Position numbers and translations under genes: made by a program
Notes under the pieces: model-generated
Told to the model about the DNA's origin: nothing
Databases searched by the model: none
The model's input: only the letters and a program-made list of their open reading frames with translations
NCBI RefSeq assembly: GCF_000227135.1
Contig: NC_018250.1
Span: forward strand, 341,583 to 405,582
Origin: Leishmania donovani
Taxonomy: Eukaryota; Euglenozoa; Kinetoplastea; Trypanosomatida; Trypanosomatidae
Direction of reading: 5' to 3'
Length of the DNA stretch: 64,000 nt
Part shown: in pieces, positions 1 through 11,031 of the stretch
Position numbering within the stretch: the stretch's first letter is position 1
How the letters are laid out: each line of letters opens with the position of its first letter

Positions 1-405
1 GTTGCCTTCAAAGTAAAAGCACACGCGATCCTTGTGCGCCGGCAGGTGGCGGTCCAACGCGTTGTAGCAGACGTTCGTCACGGCGCCCTCGAACCACTTC
101 ACAAAGATGGGGCCCTTGGATTTGTCGAAGTTGTACGACTTGACGTGCTGGTCATCCGGCCAGGTCGTCTTCCAGTAGAAGTCGCGCCGTGCAATTTCGG
201 CCCAGAAGGCGTCATTGTGCTCGATGGAGTACTCGTAGATGCGCATGCGACAGCCGAGGTGGGGGCCGACGTGCGACTTTTTCCCGTTCGCCTCTGTCGG
301 ATCCACAACGTTCGAGTCCAACACCCTCTTGAAGTCGCATACATGCTGCGAGACTGACAGCGGGCTGTTCGGAGTCACCGGACTGGAGACGACTTTGCTG
401 CTCAT
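1..405 (-). CDS. Acetyl-CoA synthetase, N-terminal part (cut by window edge)
   Basis: The first 135 residues of an AMP-forming acetyl-CoA synthetase, which activates acetate to acetyl-CoA using ATP. The frame is open from the ATG at 403-405 to the window edge, so the C-terminal part (adenylate-forming core) lies outside. The visible part matches the acetyl-CoA synthetase N-terminal domain: a Trp/Phe-rich block (FWAEIARRDFYWKTTW, about residues 73-88), then WFEGAVTNVCYNALDRHL (about 109-126), the family's W-F-x-G-x-x-N-x-x-x-N-x-x-D-R-H-L signature. There is no clear mitochondrial presequence and the start is Ser-rich. It is the last gene of the minus-strand cluster in this window. The family call is firm; the specific paralogue cannot be decided from the fragment. 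Confidence 0.9.
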   Translation of the reverse strand, partial: MSSKVVSSPVTPNSPLSVSQHVCDFKRVLDSNVVDPTEANGKKSHVGPHLGCRMRIYEYSIEHNDAFWAEIARRDFYWKTTWPDDQHVKSYNFDKSKGPIFVKWFEGAVTNVCYNALDRHLPAHKDRVCFYFEGN

Positions 406-1212
406 CTTGTCGAAGAGAGCGTTCTTTTCTTTATGTGTCTGTCTGTGCGTGTGTGTGTGTGTGTGCGTATATGTAGATTTACAGGTATAAAGGTGTATCG
501 AGAACACAGAAGAGCGCCGACGCAAGGGGAGTGTCTGCGCGAGAGAACGCGAGCGCGAGCGCGAAAGGGGAGCACGGACGAGAGAAGAAGGGAAGACGGG
601 ACAGACAGCGAGACAGGCGAACAAGGGAAAAAAGCAAGCTGTCACTGCGTCTGTATACACGGTGAGGACGATGCCGGCAAATCTGTACTCGTAGGCTTAG
701 GCAAGAGCTCGGAGAAGGAACAACTCCAAAAAAAAGGATAAGACACACACACAGAAAAGAAAAAGAGAATCGCTTCAGCCACTACCGGGATGTGGACAGA
801 GGGAGTAAAGAGAAGGACGGGTAAAGGCAGGGAAGAGCCACGAGAGGAGGCGCCTCTCTTTTTCTTTGCTTTTTGTGTACTTGTGTGTAAGGAGAAAGAG
901 GGTGCGCGCGTGTGCGTCCGTCCGTCCGAGCGTGTAGGGGGAGGGGGAGGGTGCGACTGGTGTGGAAAACGCATCAGCAAGCAGGAGAAGGCAAGAAGGA
1001 GTGGGTGTGAATGAGTGGAAGTTCCTACGGCAACGAGGGTTTGGAAAGGTATGTACTCCGCGCATGAAAGGATGGTAACTTCAAAGAGAGAGGTTGACCA
1101 AGGAAAGAAGAGGAGATGTCGCGGTGAGCGCGAAGTAAAGTGCGCCGAGGCAGGCTCACACGCACGCATAGAAAGACAGCGCAGCACTCGGAGAAAGCGA
1201 GAAAAAAATTTT
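406..1212. other. Spacer upstream of acetyl-CoA synthetase
   Basis: No gene is seen. It holds a (GT)n run at about 447-467 and purine-rich plus-strand sequence, so the sense strand is pyrimidine-rich as expected for 5' flank and trans-splicing signals. From 982 onward the sequence recurs at 7861 (see the SIDER2 entries). Confidence 0.6.
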
Positions 1213-1833
1213 CTTCAACGCGTCCATCCTTCCACAGAGCGTCAGACCAACTCCACGCTCGAGCGCCCCCCTCCCGGCCTGTGACAGACCCCTCCCCATC
1301 CGCGTCGTGCAATGCAGTCCTAGACACACGCGCTACAGGTATTCCGCCTCAGCTATCTGAGCGCGGTCTCTGCCCCGAACGCCACCCCACCCACCCGCCG
1401 CCCCGCAGGTCGCCTCACAGCCGCTCCCATTGTGCCGGTCCCGACCTGGCNNNNNNNNNNNNNNNNNNNNNNNNNNNNNNNNNNNNATGCTCCACACACT
1501 GGTAGGTAGCGAGAGGGCCGGGGGTGGAATACGCTCGAGTCACGCTGACACGCTGTCCATCATATGGATGGCGCAGACGTGTACGCGGTTGCAGGCCGCT
1601 CCGACGCAGCGCCACCCGGAACACAACTGCCGACATCATCAGCGCTACATCGCTATGACTTCCCTACGTCGTGGGTACTCAACCCTGCCAACACCAGAAG
1701 GTGGCTCGGCATTGGCAGCGGATAGCGGGGGGCCTGTATGGCTCCCCCTCCCCCACACACACACGCACACACGGAGCGGGGGCCACTGGAGCCTGCCATA
1801 CCACGCGCTGAGGTGTCCCCCGTCATGAGGGTG
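1213..1833 (-). mobile_element. SIDER2-like retroposon, copy 1 (contains N gap 1451-1486)
   Basis: This shares blocks with the elements at 28421-28975 and 61322-61876: the AGGTGGCTCGGCAT block with the following GGATAGCG, the ACGTGT block near 1577, and the end block GAGGTGTCCCCCGT followed by CATGAG. Read on the minus strand it begins CTCATGACGGGGGACACCTC, as I recall for the 5' signature of Leishmania SIDER2 elements, and ends near 1213 beside an A-containing tract. It is therefore in sense orientation relative to the genes. A 36-base N run interrupts it. SIDER2 elements usually lie in 3' UTRs and several are reported to destabilise mRNA. Confidence 0.7.
1451..1486. other. Assembly gap (36 N) inside SIDER2 copy 1
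   Basis: The equivalent stretch in the copy at 7861-8683 is a GC-only run of about 28 bases (8330-8357), including a C homopolymer of about 10. This explains why sequencing failed here. Confidence 0.95.
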
Positions 1834-4800
1834 TGGACAGCAGTGCACGCGACGACGGGAAAAATGAAGAGGAAGATACAGGGCCCAACTTGCCCCTAGG
1901 AAGCGTACGAAGGCGTAGATCAAACACACAGCCGTACAAGAAAGCACAAGAAAAAGGAATTAGGGGAAGGAGAAGGGAGAAAGGCTGAGTCATAACCCTT
2001 CGTCATCGCAGTCGCACGCCTCTTTCGGATCATGTCCGTGCGCTTGCCTCTTCGTGGATCTGTTCGGTGTACCGATGGTGTGATGCGCTGCCATAATGCT
2101 CGCAGTGGAGGAGTGTAAAAGGGTAGAAGAGAGTTGAAGGGTGTGGGCCGGAGGGTGTTGGGGTGTTGGTGAGGGGGTGGTGTGCGGTTTCGCAGAGGAA
2201 AAGGGGCCGAAGACTGGAAAAGGAAAGGAGCGGAGAAGCCGAGACAAGAAAAAAAAGGAGACAGACAGAGACAAGACTGCGAAGGACTAGCGAAACGACG
2301 GGGGAGGAGGGGATAGGAATGCACACATCGAGTGGACGCGCAGCATTCTTGTGTGTTTCTTTCTTTTGTTTTTGGTCTTTGCGGAACCAAGACGAACCAG
2401 AAAAAAAAAAACAGGTCACAGCCCGACACCGACGCACAGCCACACACACACACACACGAGACAGGCAAGCCTTGAACCCAAAGGAGCAAGAACGTAAAAA
2501 AAAAAACGAAAAATTGAGGGGAAAGAAAGAAAGAGGAAGGAGAAGTAGTCGCAGAGGCGGCAAGTCAGAAGACACAAGAGAGAGAGGAGACACACCAACG
2601 AACGAAGAGGGAGGAACGTAGGACTTCTTCATGTGTGCGTGTGTGTGTGGCTGTGCGTTTTCTTCGTCGTTAGCGGGGGAGGAGGGAGAGGGAGGTGCGG
2701 AAAGAAGGAGGTGAAAAAGGAAGAGGATGGGGGTGGGAGTGGGGAGGAGGGGGAAAGGGTCAAGACCTCCACACGCACGCACACACACACACATGCGCGG
2801 GCGAAGACGAAACCAAAAGATGTAAACACGCAAAAGAAAAAAAAAGAGGGTAAAAACAAACTCTATGTTTCTTTCCTTTTTCCTTAGCAGCAAGAACAAC
2901 AAGAAGGCGAGACACACACACACATGAAATAAGAGGGGGAAGAGAGAGAAGGGAAAAGCCGAGGCTATGTTACGTGTTACTTGATACGCGCTTCAACATC
3001 ACAAATAAGCACCAGAAGACAAGAGAAAAGAGGGACGAAATCGATAAAGCAACGAAAGAAAAAGAAAACTGAAAAGCGAAACAACACAATAAAGAAAATC
3101 AAAAGACCAGCGCAAGAGAGCAAATTCACGAGCAAGAATACAAAAAAAAAGAAAAAAAGAATAATAACAGTAAAGAAATGAATACTAGAGGTGAGCGCCA
3201 AAACTGACCGAGGCAAAACAAAAAAAAGCGAACAGGAGAGACGAGCACACATGAAAGGAAACAGTAAAAAAAAAAGAGAGGGGAGAAAGAGCAACAAGGG
3301 GAAAAATGGCGATAAAAGAGAGACACGCACGCATACACACGCAATCGGAGACAGAAACAAAAAGGAAAGAGAAAGAACGACATGTGGAAGAGAGAACATG
3401 AGCAGGACGAGAACAGGCACAACAAAACGACAACAAGGCGTGAAGACGTACACAACAACGACAAAAAAAAACGACAGAAAACAAAAAACAGAAGGAGGGG
3501 AGACAAGAGAGAGTCGAGGTGAACAACAATACAAAGAGAGCAGGCACAAGAGAAATTAAGCGTACAGAAGGCGAAGACAAAAAAAACGAAGTAGACTAAC
3601 AGCGTAAAAAAAAAAAAATGAGAACAGGAGCGTCGGAGAAACACATACACGTAACACAGAAGAAGCACAACAACCATAGAGCATGTCAGCAAGAAAGGAA
3701 GTGTGCAGACAGTGATAGCTTAAAGAGGGAGATCCACGTCCGGGAGGGGGGTTGGGAGCTCGGAGCACGTGTCGCTGTGCTGGGCGCCGCCCTGCCCCTC
3801 CTCCTCCTCCTCCCCTTCCCATCCGCGACCGCCTTCACCTCCAACATTCAAGTGAAAAGACAATAAAAGGAGAGAGAAAACAAGAGGGCCAAAGGGCACA
3901 GCGGCACACACTCGCGCGTGTCGTCACGTGTGGGTGCCCTCGCGGATACGTGGGTAAGTCCAAGAGAGAACAAGGAGGGAAGGAGAGAGCGAGAGGAAAA
4001 GAGTGGGAAGGTGTCTTGAGGCGCAATATTCTTTGTTTGTTGCTGTTGTTGTTCCGTTTCGAGACAAGGCGCTGAGGAATGAAGCGGTGGGACGAGTCAA
4101 CGAATAGAGACGAACAAACAACGGCAAGTTAAAAAAGAAACCGAGCAAAAAAAAAACGAATAACGGTGGGATACACACACACGTGATAGAAACGGGTGGG
4201 AGGGGTAAGGGCTAGGGGAAGAAGGTGTTGCACACATGTGCCCGTCCTTGTCGCATCTTTCCATCTCTCCTCTTTCGTTTGCTCTATTATGGATGTGTGT
4301 GGGGGTAGGGAGGGTGGTGAGCGGAGAAGAGGAGGAAAGTGCTCTACGTGAAGCGGATTGAGGACTTTTTTGTTTCTTCGTTATGGTTGTCCGTATTACG
4401 CTAATAGATGGGGGGAAGAATAAGAGAAGTACCGATACTGCTGTGCGTCTGTACGTGTGCGTATGTGTTTCCTTTGTTTTGTTGTTTTGTTCTTTTTTTC
4501 CTTTATTATTATTATTGCCTTCCTTTCCACGATCTTCTCCTTTTTCGTTTTCTTGGATTCGTGTTTGATGTTGGTCTGCACGTCAGAACATTACGGAAGT
4601 AGACGCGTTGTTCGCATGTTCTTTGTCTTTTTTTTTCGTGTGGTGTGCGTGAGCGTGTTGAGCGTCCATTTGGATTGAGGCGCGCCTTGAAAGAGGAAAA
4701 AAAAAGACACCAGCCAAATCAAGCGAAGGAAAAAAACAAAGGTAAAGCATAAAACAACCAAACGCACAACCCAACCCAACAGCATAAAAGCGGCCTCTGT

Positions 4801-7453
4801 CCACCTGATTTATCGTGTCACTTGTTTGTTTTTCCTTCCCTTCCTCTCCTTCCTTCTTGCTATTTGTTTTGGTTTCGCTTTCATCTCCCCACCACCTGTA
4901 CTCTGCAAAGGCCTTCTTTTTTTTTCGCACGCACATACGCACGTGTGTGCGTGTGTGTGTTCTCTATCTGTCGCTCTCGCGATCCCGTGTGTTCGATTTT
5001 TTTGATGAGTTTTGTAACGTATTCGTTTGCGGAGAAGGACCTTCATAAAAGGGGAGGAGAGTAAAAATAAAAATGGTAAGTGGAAAGAGAGAGGACAGAC
5101 CTACAACACGAGAATCCCAACGAATAGAAAGAAAAATGCGAAAAGCAGCAGCGTCAAGAACACCAGCTGCACCGCTAAATTTTCAAGAACAATCAAAAAT
5201 AAAATGCCTACACATACTGAGTGTGTGCATTTTATGCTGCTGCCGTTTGTGTTTGCCATACCGGCTGCTGTCGCCTCGCTGACCGGATCCCCCACCTCGC
5301 AGGGTTGGGGGGAGAGCTGAGAGGAGGGCCAGTGAGGAGTGCCACCACGTCGTAAAGGTGCACTGTACCTGCGCGTTCTTTTAGTATTGCTCGGGCAGTA
5401 CACACACACACACACCCGACGATGCGCACACATGCGCTGACAAGCACACACACGCGCACACCATGATGGGTTTAGGATTAGTCGCTAAAGAACCAAGAGA
5501 AAAAGGGACGAGGATGCACAAAAAGGCGTACACAAAGTGGGCCTGTGCGCGCATCCACAGTGAGAGAGAACGCCCATCTTTAGCATGATTGAGCGATTCT
5601 TGTTTTTTCTGTTCTTGTTGTCCTGAAAGAGCCGGAAGGGATTGGGTGTGTGGGGGGGGGGGTCTGCTGTCCGGCGCGTTGAGGTTGTCAACGCCACATC
5701 AGAGCACTCATTCACCTCCACAGCTAAGTGCCTTTGGTTTTTTTATCCAGACCGAAACCCGAAGAAAAAAAAGAAAGACATGAACGGAACGCGAAACTCC
5801 ACACAGGCGCCTGGCCATGGAGAGAGAACTACGATCCGCGAAGAGACAGAGCACACCACACACTTACATTCAAAATAGAGAGTTGAACGCAATGCCATGT
5901 GCACTGTTTTTTTTTTGTTGTTGAGGGAGGGGAGGAGGAGGGGGAAGGGTGTTGTTGTTATTAATAGCGTTTCATTCGCCCACAGGGGAAACGGAAAAAA
6001 TATAATAAAACACACACACACACACAAGCACACACCAGCAGACATACGCATACAACTACAGCCCTCCAAACTCTGGTTGCACTACGGCTAACGGAGACAA
6101 CATAAAAATGAAGAAAAAGAAATACAAGCAAAGCAAAAAACGCAGATAATAAAAAAAGAGAGAGACGGCGACAAGCAGGCGGGCGGGCAGAGAGATGCGG
6201 TGCGTGGCTGGCACAAATAAGAAGGAAGCAAGAGGCACATACGCATACACATACACATACACGTATATAGATAGATATACATAGATTTGATATTGATACA
6301 CTCCGATAAGTGAGCCGGAAACCGAGGGGGTAAGGGTGTGCGCGCAAACAGATATACATATACATACGTATAAAACCTACGCCTGCCAAGAACGTGAAGA
6401 AAAAAAATGTGGAGTAAAGTCGCCCACAACGACATCAGTAAACCAGTGAATCGACGATAGGGCTATAAAGGCACACACGGCCAAAACACAGAAGCCACAA
6501 AACATTTTAAACACACACACAGGGAGAAAGAGAGGGGCACATCAACAACGAAAGGCAAAAACAGAAAAAAAAACAGCGGGAGGAGCGGGTGCAGCACGCG
6601 GTGAAACACTGAAAAGGCGAACACTGAAAGAAAAGTGCACCTGCATGTATCCAGCTGGGACGAAAAAAAAAGCAAAAAATCCAAAGGAAAATACGAAACG
6701 AGAGAAGCAGCAACGCGGATTCGTGTTGCGCGCAATGGCCGTGGGGGGAACGAGAAGGAGGCAGACCACAGCAGAAAGACTTCAAAAACAAACATGAAAA
6801 AAACTAACCAGTAAAGACACGCGTTACCACGACAACAAAAACGCGAAACCGGGAAAAAAAATAAAAGGTTTACACTACAATGAAGCACAACAGGAGGTAT
6901 TACGGGCGTACATTTTCTGCGTGTAAAGCATGCGTGAAAGACGAAGAGAGGAACAATCAAGAAGCTCTTCGCCACTCTCTGCATCCCGCCGCATCAAAGA
7001 CGGCCGTAGCGCACCTGCGCAGAGGCACTGTATCATCAGCAAGCTAAACCAGGAAGAAAGGAGAAATAGAAGCCACGACGACCACAATGGCAACGCGGCA
7101 GTGAGAACAGGAGAAAGGCACCTCGTAAAAAGAAGAAAGGAGATAAGGGTTCACGATGGGGGGAGGATGAGAAAACGAGAGCAGGGCACGCGTTAAAAGG
7201 AAGCGTCGAGCAAGGCGAAAGAAAGGAGCAGACGCTATCTCCATCGAGGAGGAACAGCAAAGAACCGACACAAGGAAGAACAGCAGCAGGCAGAGACACA
7301 TACATACGCACATGCAGGGTAGCATATGAGCCTAGAAGGGAGACGATGAGAAGCGTGCCAACAACACACAGCATTCAAAAAGCAGCACGATCATCTGCTG
7401 TACTGCAAGCAAACTCATCCTCTACTGAAACACACGTAACCCATCGTTTTCGG
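1834..7453. other. Gene-free low-complexity spacer
   Basis: I see no gene. Most of the plus strand is A/G-rich with repeated GAGAGA, AAAAAA and CACACA runs, giving a C/U-rich sense transcript. At about 4440-5050 the skew flips and the plus strand becomes T-rich. The longest open frames here are low-complexity Phe/Ser/Leu or Arg/Lys/Glu strings produced by this skew and have no domain. In transcription terms this is 3' flank of the RRM gene at 9161-10972 and 5' flank of acetyl-CoA synthetase. Confidence 0.6.
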
Positions 7454-7761
7454 CTTCAACGCGTCCATCCTTCCACAGAGCGTCAGACCAACTCCACGCT
7501 CGAGCGCCCCCCTCCCGGCCTGTGACAGACCCCTCCCCATCCGCGTCGTGCAATGCAGTCCTAGACACACGCGCTACAGGTATTCCGCCTCAGCTATCTG
7601 AGCGCGGTCTCTGCCCCGAACGCCACCCCACCCACCCGCCGCCCCGCAGGTCGCCTCACAGCCGCTCCCATTGTGCCGGTCCCGACCTGGCGCGCGCCCC
7701 CCCCCGGGAGGGCCACGCATGCTCCACACACTGGTAGGTAGCGAGAGGGCCGGGGGTGGAA
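7454..7761 (-). mobile_element. SIDER2-like fragment ending at an assembly gap
   Basis: The sequence matches 8092-8400 except for one base in a C homopolymer (9 versus 10), and also matches 1213 onward. Its left flank (ATCGTTTTCGG) differs from that of copy 1 (GAAAAAAATTTT), so it may represent a separate insertion. It stops at the N run starting at 7762. Confidence 0.65.
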
Positions 7762-7860
7762 NNNNNNNNNNNNNNNNNNNNNNNNNNNNNNNNNNNNNNN
7801 NNNNNNNNNNNNNNNNNNNNNNNNNNNNNNNNNNNNNNNNNNNNNNNNNNNNNNNNNNNN
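7762..7860. other. Assembly gap (99 N)
   Basis: Sequence on both sides is SIDER2-related. The contig to the right restarts with sequence already seen at 982. Confidence 0.95.
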
Positions 7861-8683
7861 CAGGAGAAGGCAAGAAGGAGTGGGTGTGAATGAGTGGAAG
7901 TTCCTACGGCAACGAGGGTTTGGAAAGGTATGTACTCCGCGCATGAAAGGATGGTAACTTCAAAGAGAGAGGTTGACCAAGGAAAGAAGAGGAGATGTCG
8001 CGGTGAGCGCGAAGTAAAGTGCGCCGAGGCAGGCTCACACGCACGCATAGAAAGACAGCGCAGCACTCGGAGAAAGCGAGAAAAAAATTTTCTTCAACGC
8101 GTCCATCCTTCCACAGAGCGTCAGACCAACTCCACGCTCGAGCGCCCCCCTCCCGGCCTGTGACAGACCCCTCCCCATCCGCGTCGTGCAATGCAGTCCT
8201 AGACACACGCGCTACAGGTATTCCGCCTCAGCTATCTGAGCGCGGTCTCTGCCCCGAACGCCACCCCACCCACCCGCCGCCCCGCAGGTCGCCTCACAGC
8301 CGCTCCCATTGTGCCGGTCCCGACCTGGCGCGCGCCCCCCCCCCGGGAGGGCCACGCATGCTCCACACACTGGTAGGTAGCGAGAGGGCCGGGGGTGGAA
8401 TACGCTCGAGTCACGCTGACACGCTGTCCATCATATGGATGGCGCAGACGTGTACGCGGTTGCAGGCCGCTCCGACGCAGCGCCACCCGGAACACAACTG
8501 CCGACATCATCAGCGCTACATCGCTATGACTTCCCTACGTCGTGGGTACTCAACCCTGCCAACACCAGAAGGTGGCTCGGCATTGGCAGCGGATAGCGGG
8601 GGGCCTGTATGGCTCCCCCTCCCCCACACACACACGCACACACGGAGCGGGGGCCACTGGAGCCTGCCATACCACGCGCTGAG
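7861..8683 (-). mobile_element. Repeat of 982-1812 including most of a SIDER2-like element
   Basis: Positions 7861-8683 repeat 982-1812 with no difference I could find, apart from the N run in the first copy. The SIDER2 part starts at 8092. The match ends abruptly at 8683: copy 1 continues into the element's terminal block (GTGTCCCCCGT), whereas here the sequence jumps into a (GT)n run and the 3' end of the RRM gene. This is more likely a contig misjoin than biology. The 387-aa plus-strand open frame across this block is a chimera. Confidence 0.6.
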
Positions 8684-9021
8684 CGGTGTGTGTGTGTGTG
8701 CATTGCTGCTCGTTTTGCACGCACTACGGCGGGGAGATAAAGTAGAAGACATTGGAGGAGGAAGCGTTCAGGTCCGCGCCCATGAGGTAGTCCTGCAGAA
8801 CGTTGCCGTTAGCGCTGTAAGCGCTCGCCATCGCGCTGCCACCAGCGCTTGGGTTGAGGTTAAGGTTGCCGGCACTCGAGGCCGCTTCGAGTGGGCGGTA
8901 AATTGCAACGTTTGTGCAGACGCTCATCGGTCGCTGTGGCTGCGCGGGTGGGTGCATCGGAGGCTGCGGCTTGAACTGGATGGAGTGCTGCGGCAGATTC
9001 TGTTGTGGCTGCTGCGCAGTC
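8684..9021 (-). pseudogene. Duplicated 3' end of the RRM gene (probable assembly artefact)
   Basis: This 338-bp block is identical to 9121-9458, the last part of the RRM coding sequence at 9161-10972 plus 40 bases of 3' flank. It ends exactly where the N run 9022-9120 begins. An exact direct repeat abutting a fixed-size N gap is the usual sign of two overlapping contigs that were not merged. I would not annotate it as a second gene. Confidence 0.75.
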
Positions 9022-9120
9022 NNNNNNNNNNNNNNNNNNNNNNNNNNNNNNNNNNNNNNNNNNNNNNNNNNNNNNNNNNNNNNNNNNNNNNNNNNNNNNN
9101 NNNNNNNNNNNNNNNNNNNN
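9022..9120. other. Assembly gap (99 N)
   Basis: It is flanked by the exact 338-bp duplication described at 8684-9021, so the true gap is probably negative (an overlap). Confidence 0.95.
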
Positions 9121-9160
9121 CGGTGTGTGTGTGTGTGCATTGCTGCTCGTTTTGCACGCA

Positions 9161-10972
9161 CTACGGCGGGGAGATAAAGTAGAAGACATTGGAGGAGGAA
9201 GCGTTCAGGTCCGCGCCCATGAGGTAGTCCTGCAGAACGTTGCCGTTAGCGCTGTAAGCGCTCGCCATCGCGCTGCCACCAGCGCTTGGGTTGAGGTTAA
9301 GGTTGCCGGCACTCGAGGCCGCTTCGAGTGGGCGGTAAATTGCAACGTTTGTGCAGACGCTCATCGGTCGCTGTGGCTGCGCGGGTGGGTGCATCGGAGG
9401 CTGCGGCTTGAACTGGATGGAGTGCTGCGGCAGATTCTGTTGTGGCTGCTGCGCAGTCGGCGCCTGGAGGTGGATGAGGTGCTGGGAGGCGGAGAAGCCG
9501 ATCGGTGCGCTGGAGCTTGCCACACTCGAGGGGGTTTCGGTGTGCGGGGTAGCGCCATCGCGGCTGCTGAGTGACGTGTGCGACATCACCGAGGGCGGCT
9601 GGGGGCCCATCGCGGGAGCGCTACCCGGTGGGACCGCTGTGAAGAGTTGCATTACAGGTACACCCCCTCGCATGGTGGAGAGCATCGTGCTGTTTGAGGC
9701 GTAAACCACTGTCGGTGTCGAGGTGGCGCCAAGTGAGCTGGAAGCCGATCCGTTGGTGCCAAGCGGGAAAGAGGCCTTGGTCGGCGCCGAATTGTGAACG
9801 ATCGATCCGGGCGGTGGTGCGACGCCAGTCGAAGTCGCGAAGGTGAAGGGCACCGCAGACATGACAACCGGTTTCACGCTGGACTGGCCAACAGTGGGCG
9901 GGTGCGGACTGTAGAGAGGGAAGGCGGCGGCCGCTGATGCGGACGGCATCTCGGTTGGTGCCGTCTGCTGCCCCAGCGTCGGCGGAGTCACCAGACCAGA
10001 GCCAGTGCGGTTGCGCTGCGTCACCGGGTGCAGCGGCTGCGGCGCGGCGGAGAGGTCGGCGCGGCGCACCTGCAGCGTGCGGCCCTGCATCATCTTTCCG
10101 TTCAGAGATGAGATGCACGAGTTGGCGCTTTCCACGTCGTAGAACAGCACAAAGCCGAATCCGCGACAACGGCTGGAGTCATCCGCCTCCATGCAGAGCT
10201 TCGAGGACTCGATGCGGCCAAAGACCCCGCACATCGCGCGGAAGGCAGAGGGGCGGAAGTTGACTGGTAATCCCGACATATAGACGTTTCGTTGCTGCAG
10301 CACAAACTTCTGCTGCTGTTGCTCGGCGGCCATGAGCGCCAGCACATCCTTCTGCACCCCGCCCTGCGGTGGCGCGTTGTTCGCGAGCTGTTGCGCGCCA
10401 GTGCTCATCGGCGGCGGCGGCGCCGTGCCTCGTTCGCTCACGTGGTGATCGCTGGTGCTGCTGCAGTTGCTCGCGGCGCTGGATGCCGCGTAGTCGGCAC
10501 GATTCGGCGCGCTTGGGGTGGGGATGCCGTAGAAGTACTCGAGATTTGCCGCCGCCAGCTGCATTGCGCTCGCCACAGTGGTACCAGGGGTGGTAAGGCT
10601 TGCGGCTCGGCTATTGGCGGCGGTATTGCTTGCGCTGAAGGTTGGGGTCGTAACGGTGTTGGCGTAGGTGGTGCTCAGGTTCGCGTCAGCTGTGTCGCCA
10701 ATCATGAGCCCGTCCGTGCCGCAGAACGAGAAATAGAAGGAGCCGGCCCCGCCGAGGGGCACAACGCTCGCCGGCTGGCCGGGGGCGCCGTTCAGAGAGG
10801 TGCTCATGCTGCCTGCCGCTCCCGCAGCGCCAACGGACGGGGTCACAGCGGATGACGCCGCGCCTCCGCTGTGGTATTTGCAGAAGGAATCAGCGCTAGC
10901 GGCTTGACCGGGCATCATCATGTACAGCGGCCAGCTGGGCGAGGTAGGACCATCGCTAGAGCTGTCTGCCAT
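9161..10972 (-). CDS. Single-RRM RNA-binding protein (RRM1)
   Basis: A 603-aa protein with one RRM at about residues 227-305. RNP2 is VYMSGL (about 229) and RNP1 is RGFGFVLF (about 268). Directly after strand beta-4 is a short extension ending PQPL that is also present in the RRM protein at 22950-24749. The rest is Ser/Ala/Thr/Pro/Gly-rich and probably disordered, with short Gln runs (QQQQ before the RRM, QQPQQ near the C-terminus). I start at MADSSS: a strong acceptor (CCCCTCTCCCCCCTCCACAC then AG at 11010-11011) lies between this ATG and the in-frame ATG at 11035, so the longer frame is probably untranslated. Likely an mRNA stability or translation regulator; targets unknown. Synteny hints at relatives of T. 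brucei RBP10, from memory only. Confidence 0.88.
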   Translation of the reverse strand: MADSSSDGPTSPSWPLYMMMPGQAASADSFCKYHSGGAASSAVTPSVGAAGAAGSMSTSLNGAPGQPASVVPLGGAGSFYFSFCGTDGLMIGDTADANLSTTYANTVTTPTFSASNTAANSRAASLTTPGTTVASAMQLAAANLEYFYGIPTPSAPNRADYAASSAASNCSSTSDHHVSERGTAPPPPMSTGAQQLANNAPPQGGVQKDVLALMAAEQQQQKFVLQQRNVYMSGLPVNFRPSAFRAMCGVFGRIESSKLCMEADDSSRCRGFGFVLFYDVESANSCISSLNGKMMQGRTLQVRRADLSAAPQPLHPVTQRNRTGSGLVTPPTLGQQTAPTEMPSASAAAAFPLYSPHPPTVGQSSVKPVVMSAVPFTFATSTGVAPPPGSIVHNSAPTKASFPLGTNGSASSSLGATSTPTVVYASNSTMLSTMRGGVPVMQLFTAVPPGSAPAMGPQPPSVMSHTSLSSRDGATPHTETPSSVASSSAPIGFSASQHLIHLQAPTAQQPQQNLPQHSIQFKPQPPMHPPAQPQRPMSVCTNVAIYRPLEAASSAGNLNLNPSAGGSAMASAYSANGNVLQDYLMGADLNASSSNVFYFISPP

Positions 10973-11009
10973 TCTGGACCGTGGAAGAGCTGAGGAAGAG
11001 GTAGAGGGG

Positions 11010-11031
11010 CTGTGTGGAGGGGGGAGAGGGG
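11010..11031 (-). promoter_or_regulatory. Predicted spliced-leader acceptor for RRM1
   Basis: On the minus strand a C/T tract is followed by ACACAG, giving a 5' UTR of 37 nt before the ATG at 10972. A second AG at 10990-10991 could serve as an alternative. Confidence 0.55.

Noticed and set aside
2030..2923. 297-aa minus-strand open frame
   Set aside because: Almost entirely Phe/Leu/Ser/Pro with VCVCV runs from (TG)n repeats, typical of pyrimidine-rich UTR sequence.
8019..9182. 387-aa plus-strand open frame
   Set aside because: It crosses the SIDER2-like block, the misjoin at 8683, the antisense of the RRM1 3' end and an N gap; it is an assembly chimera.
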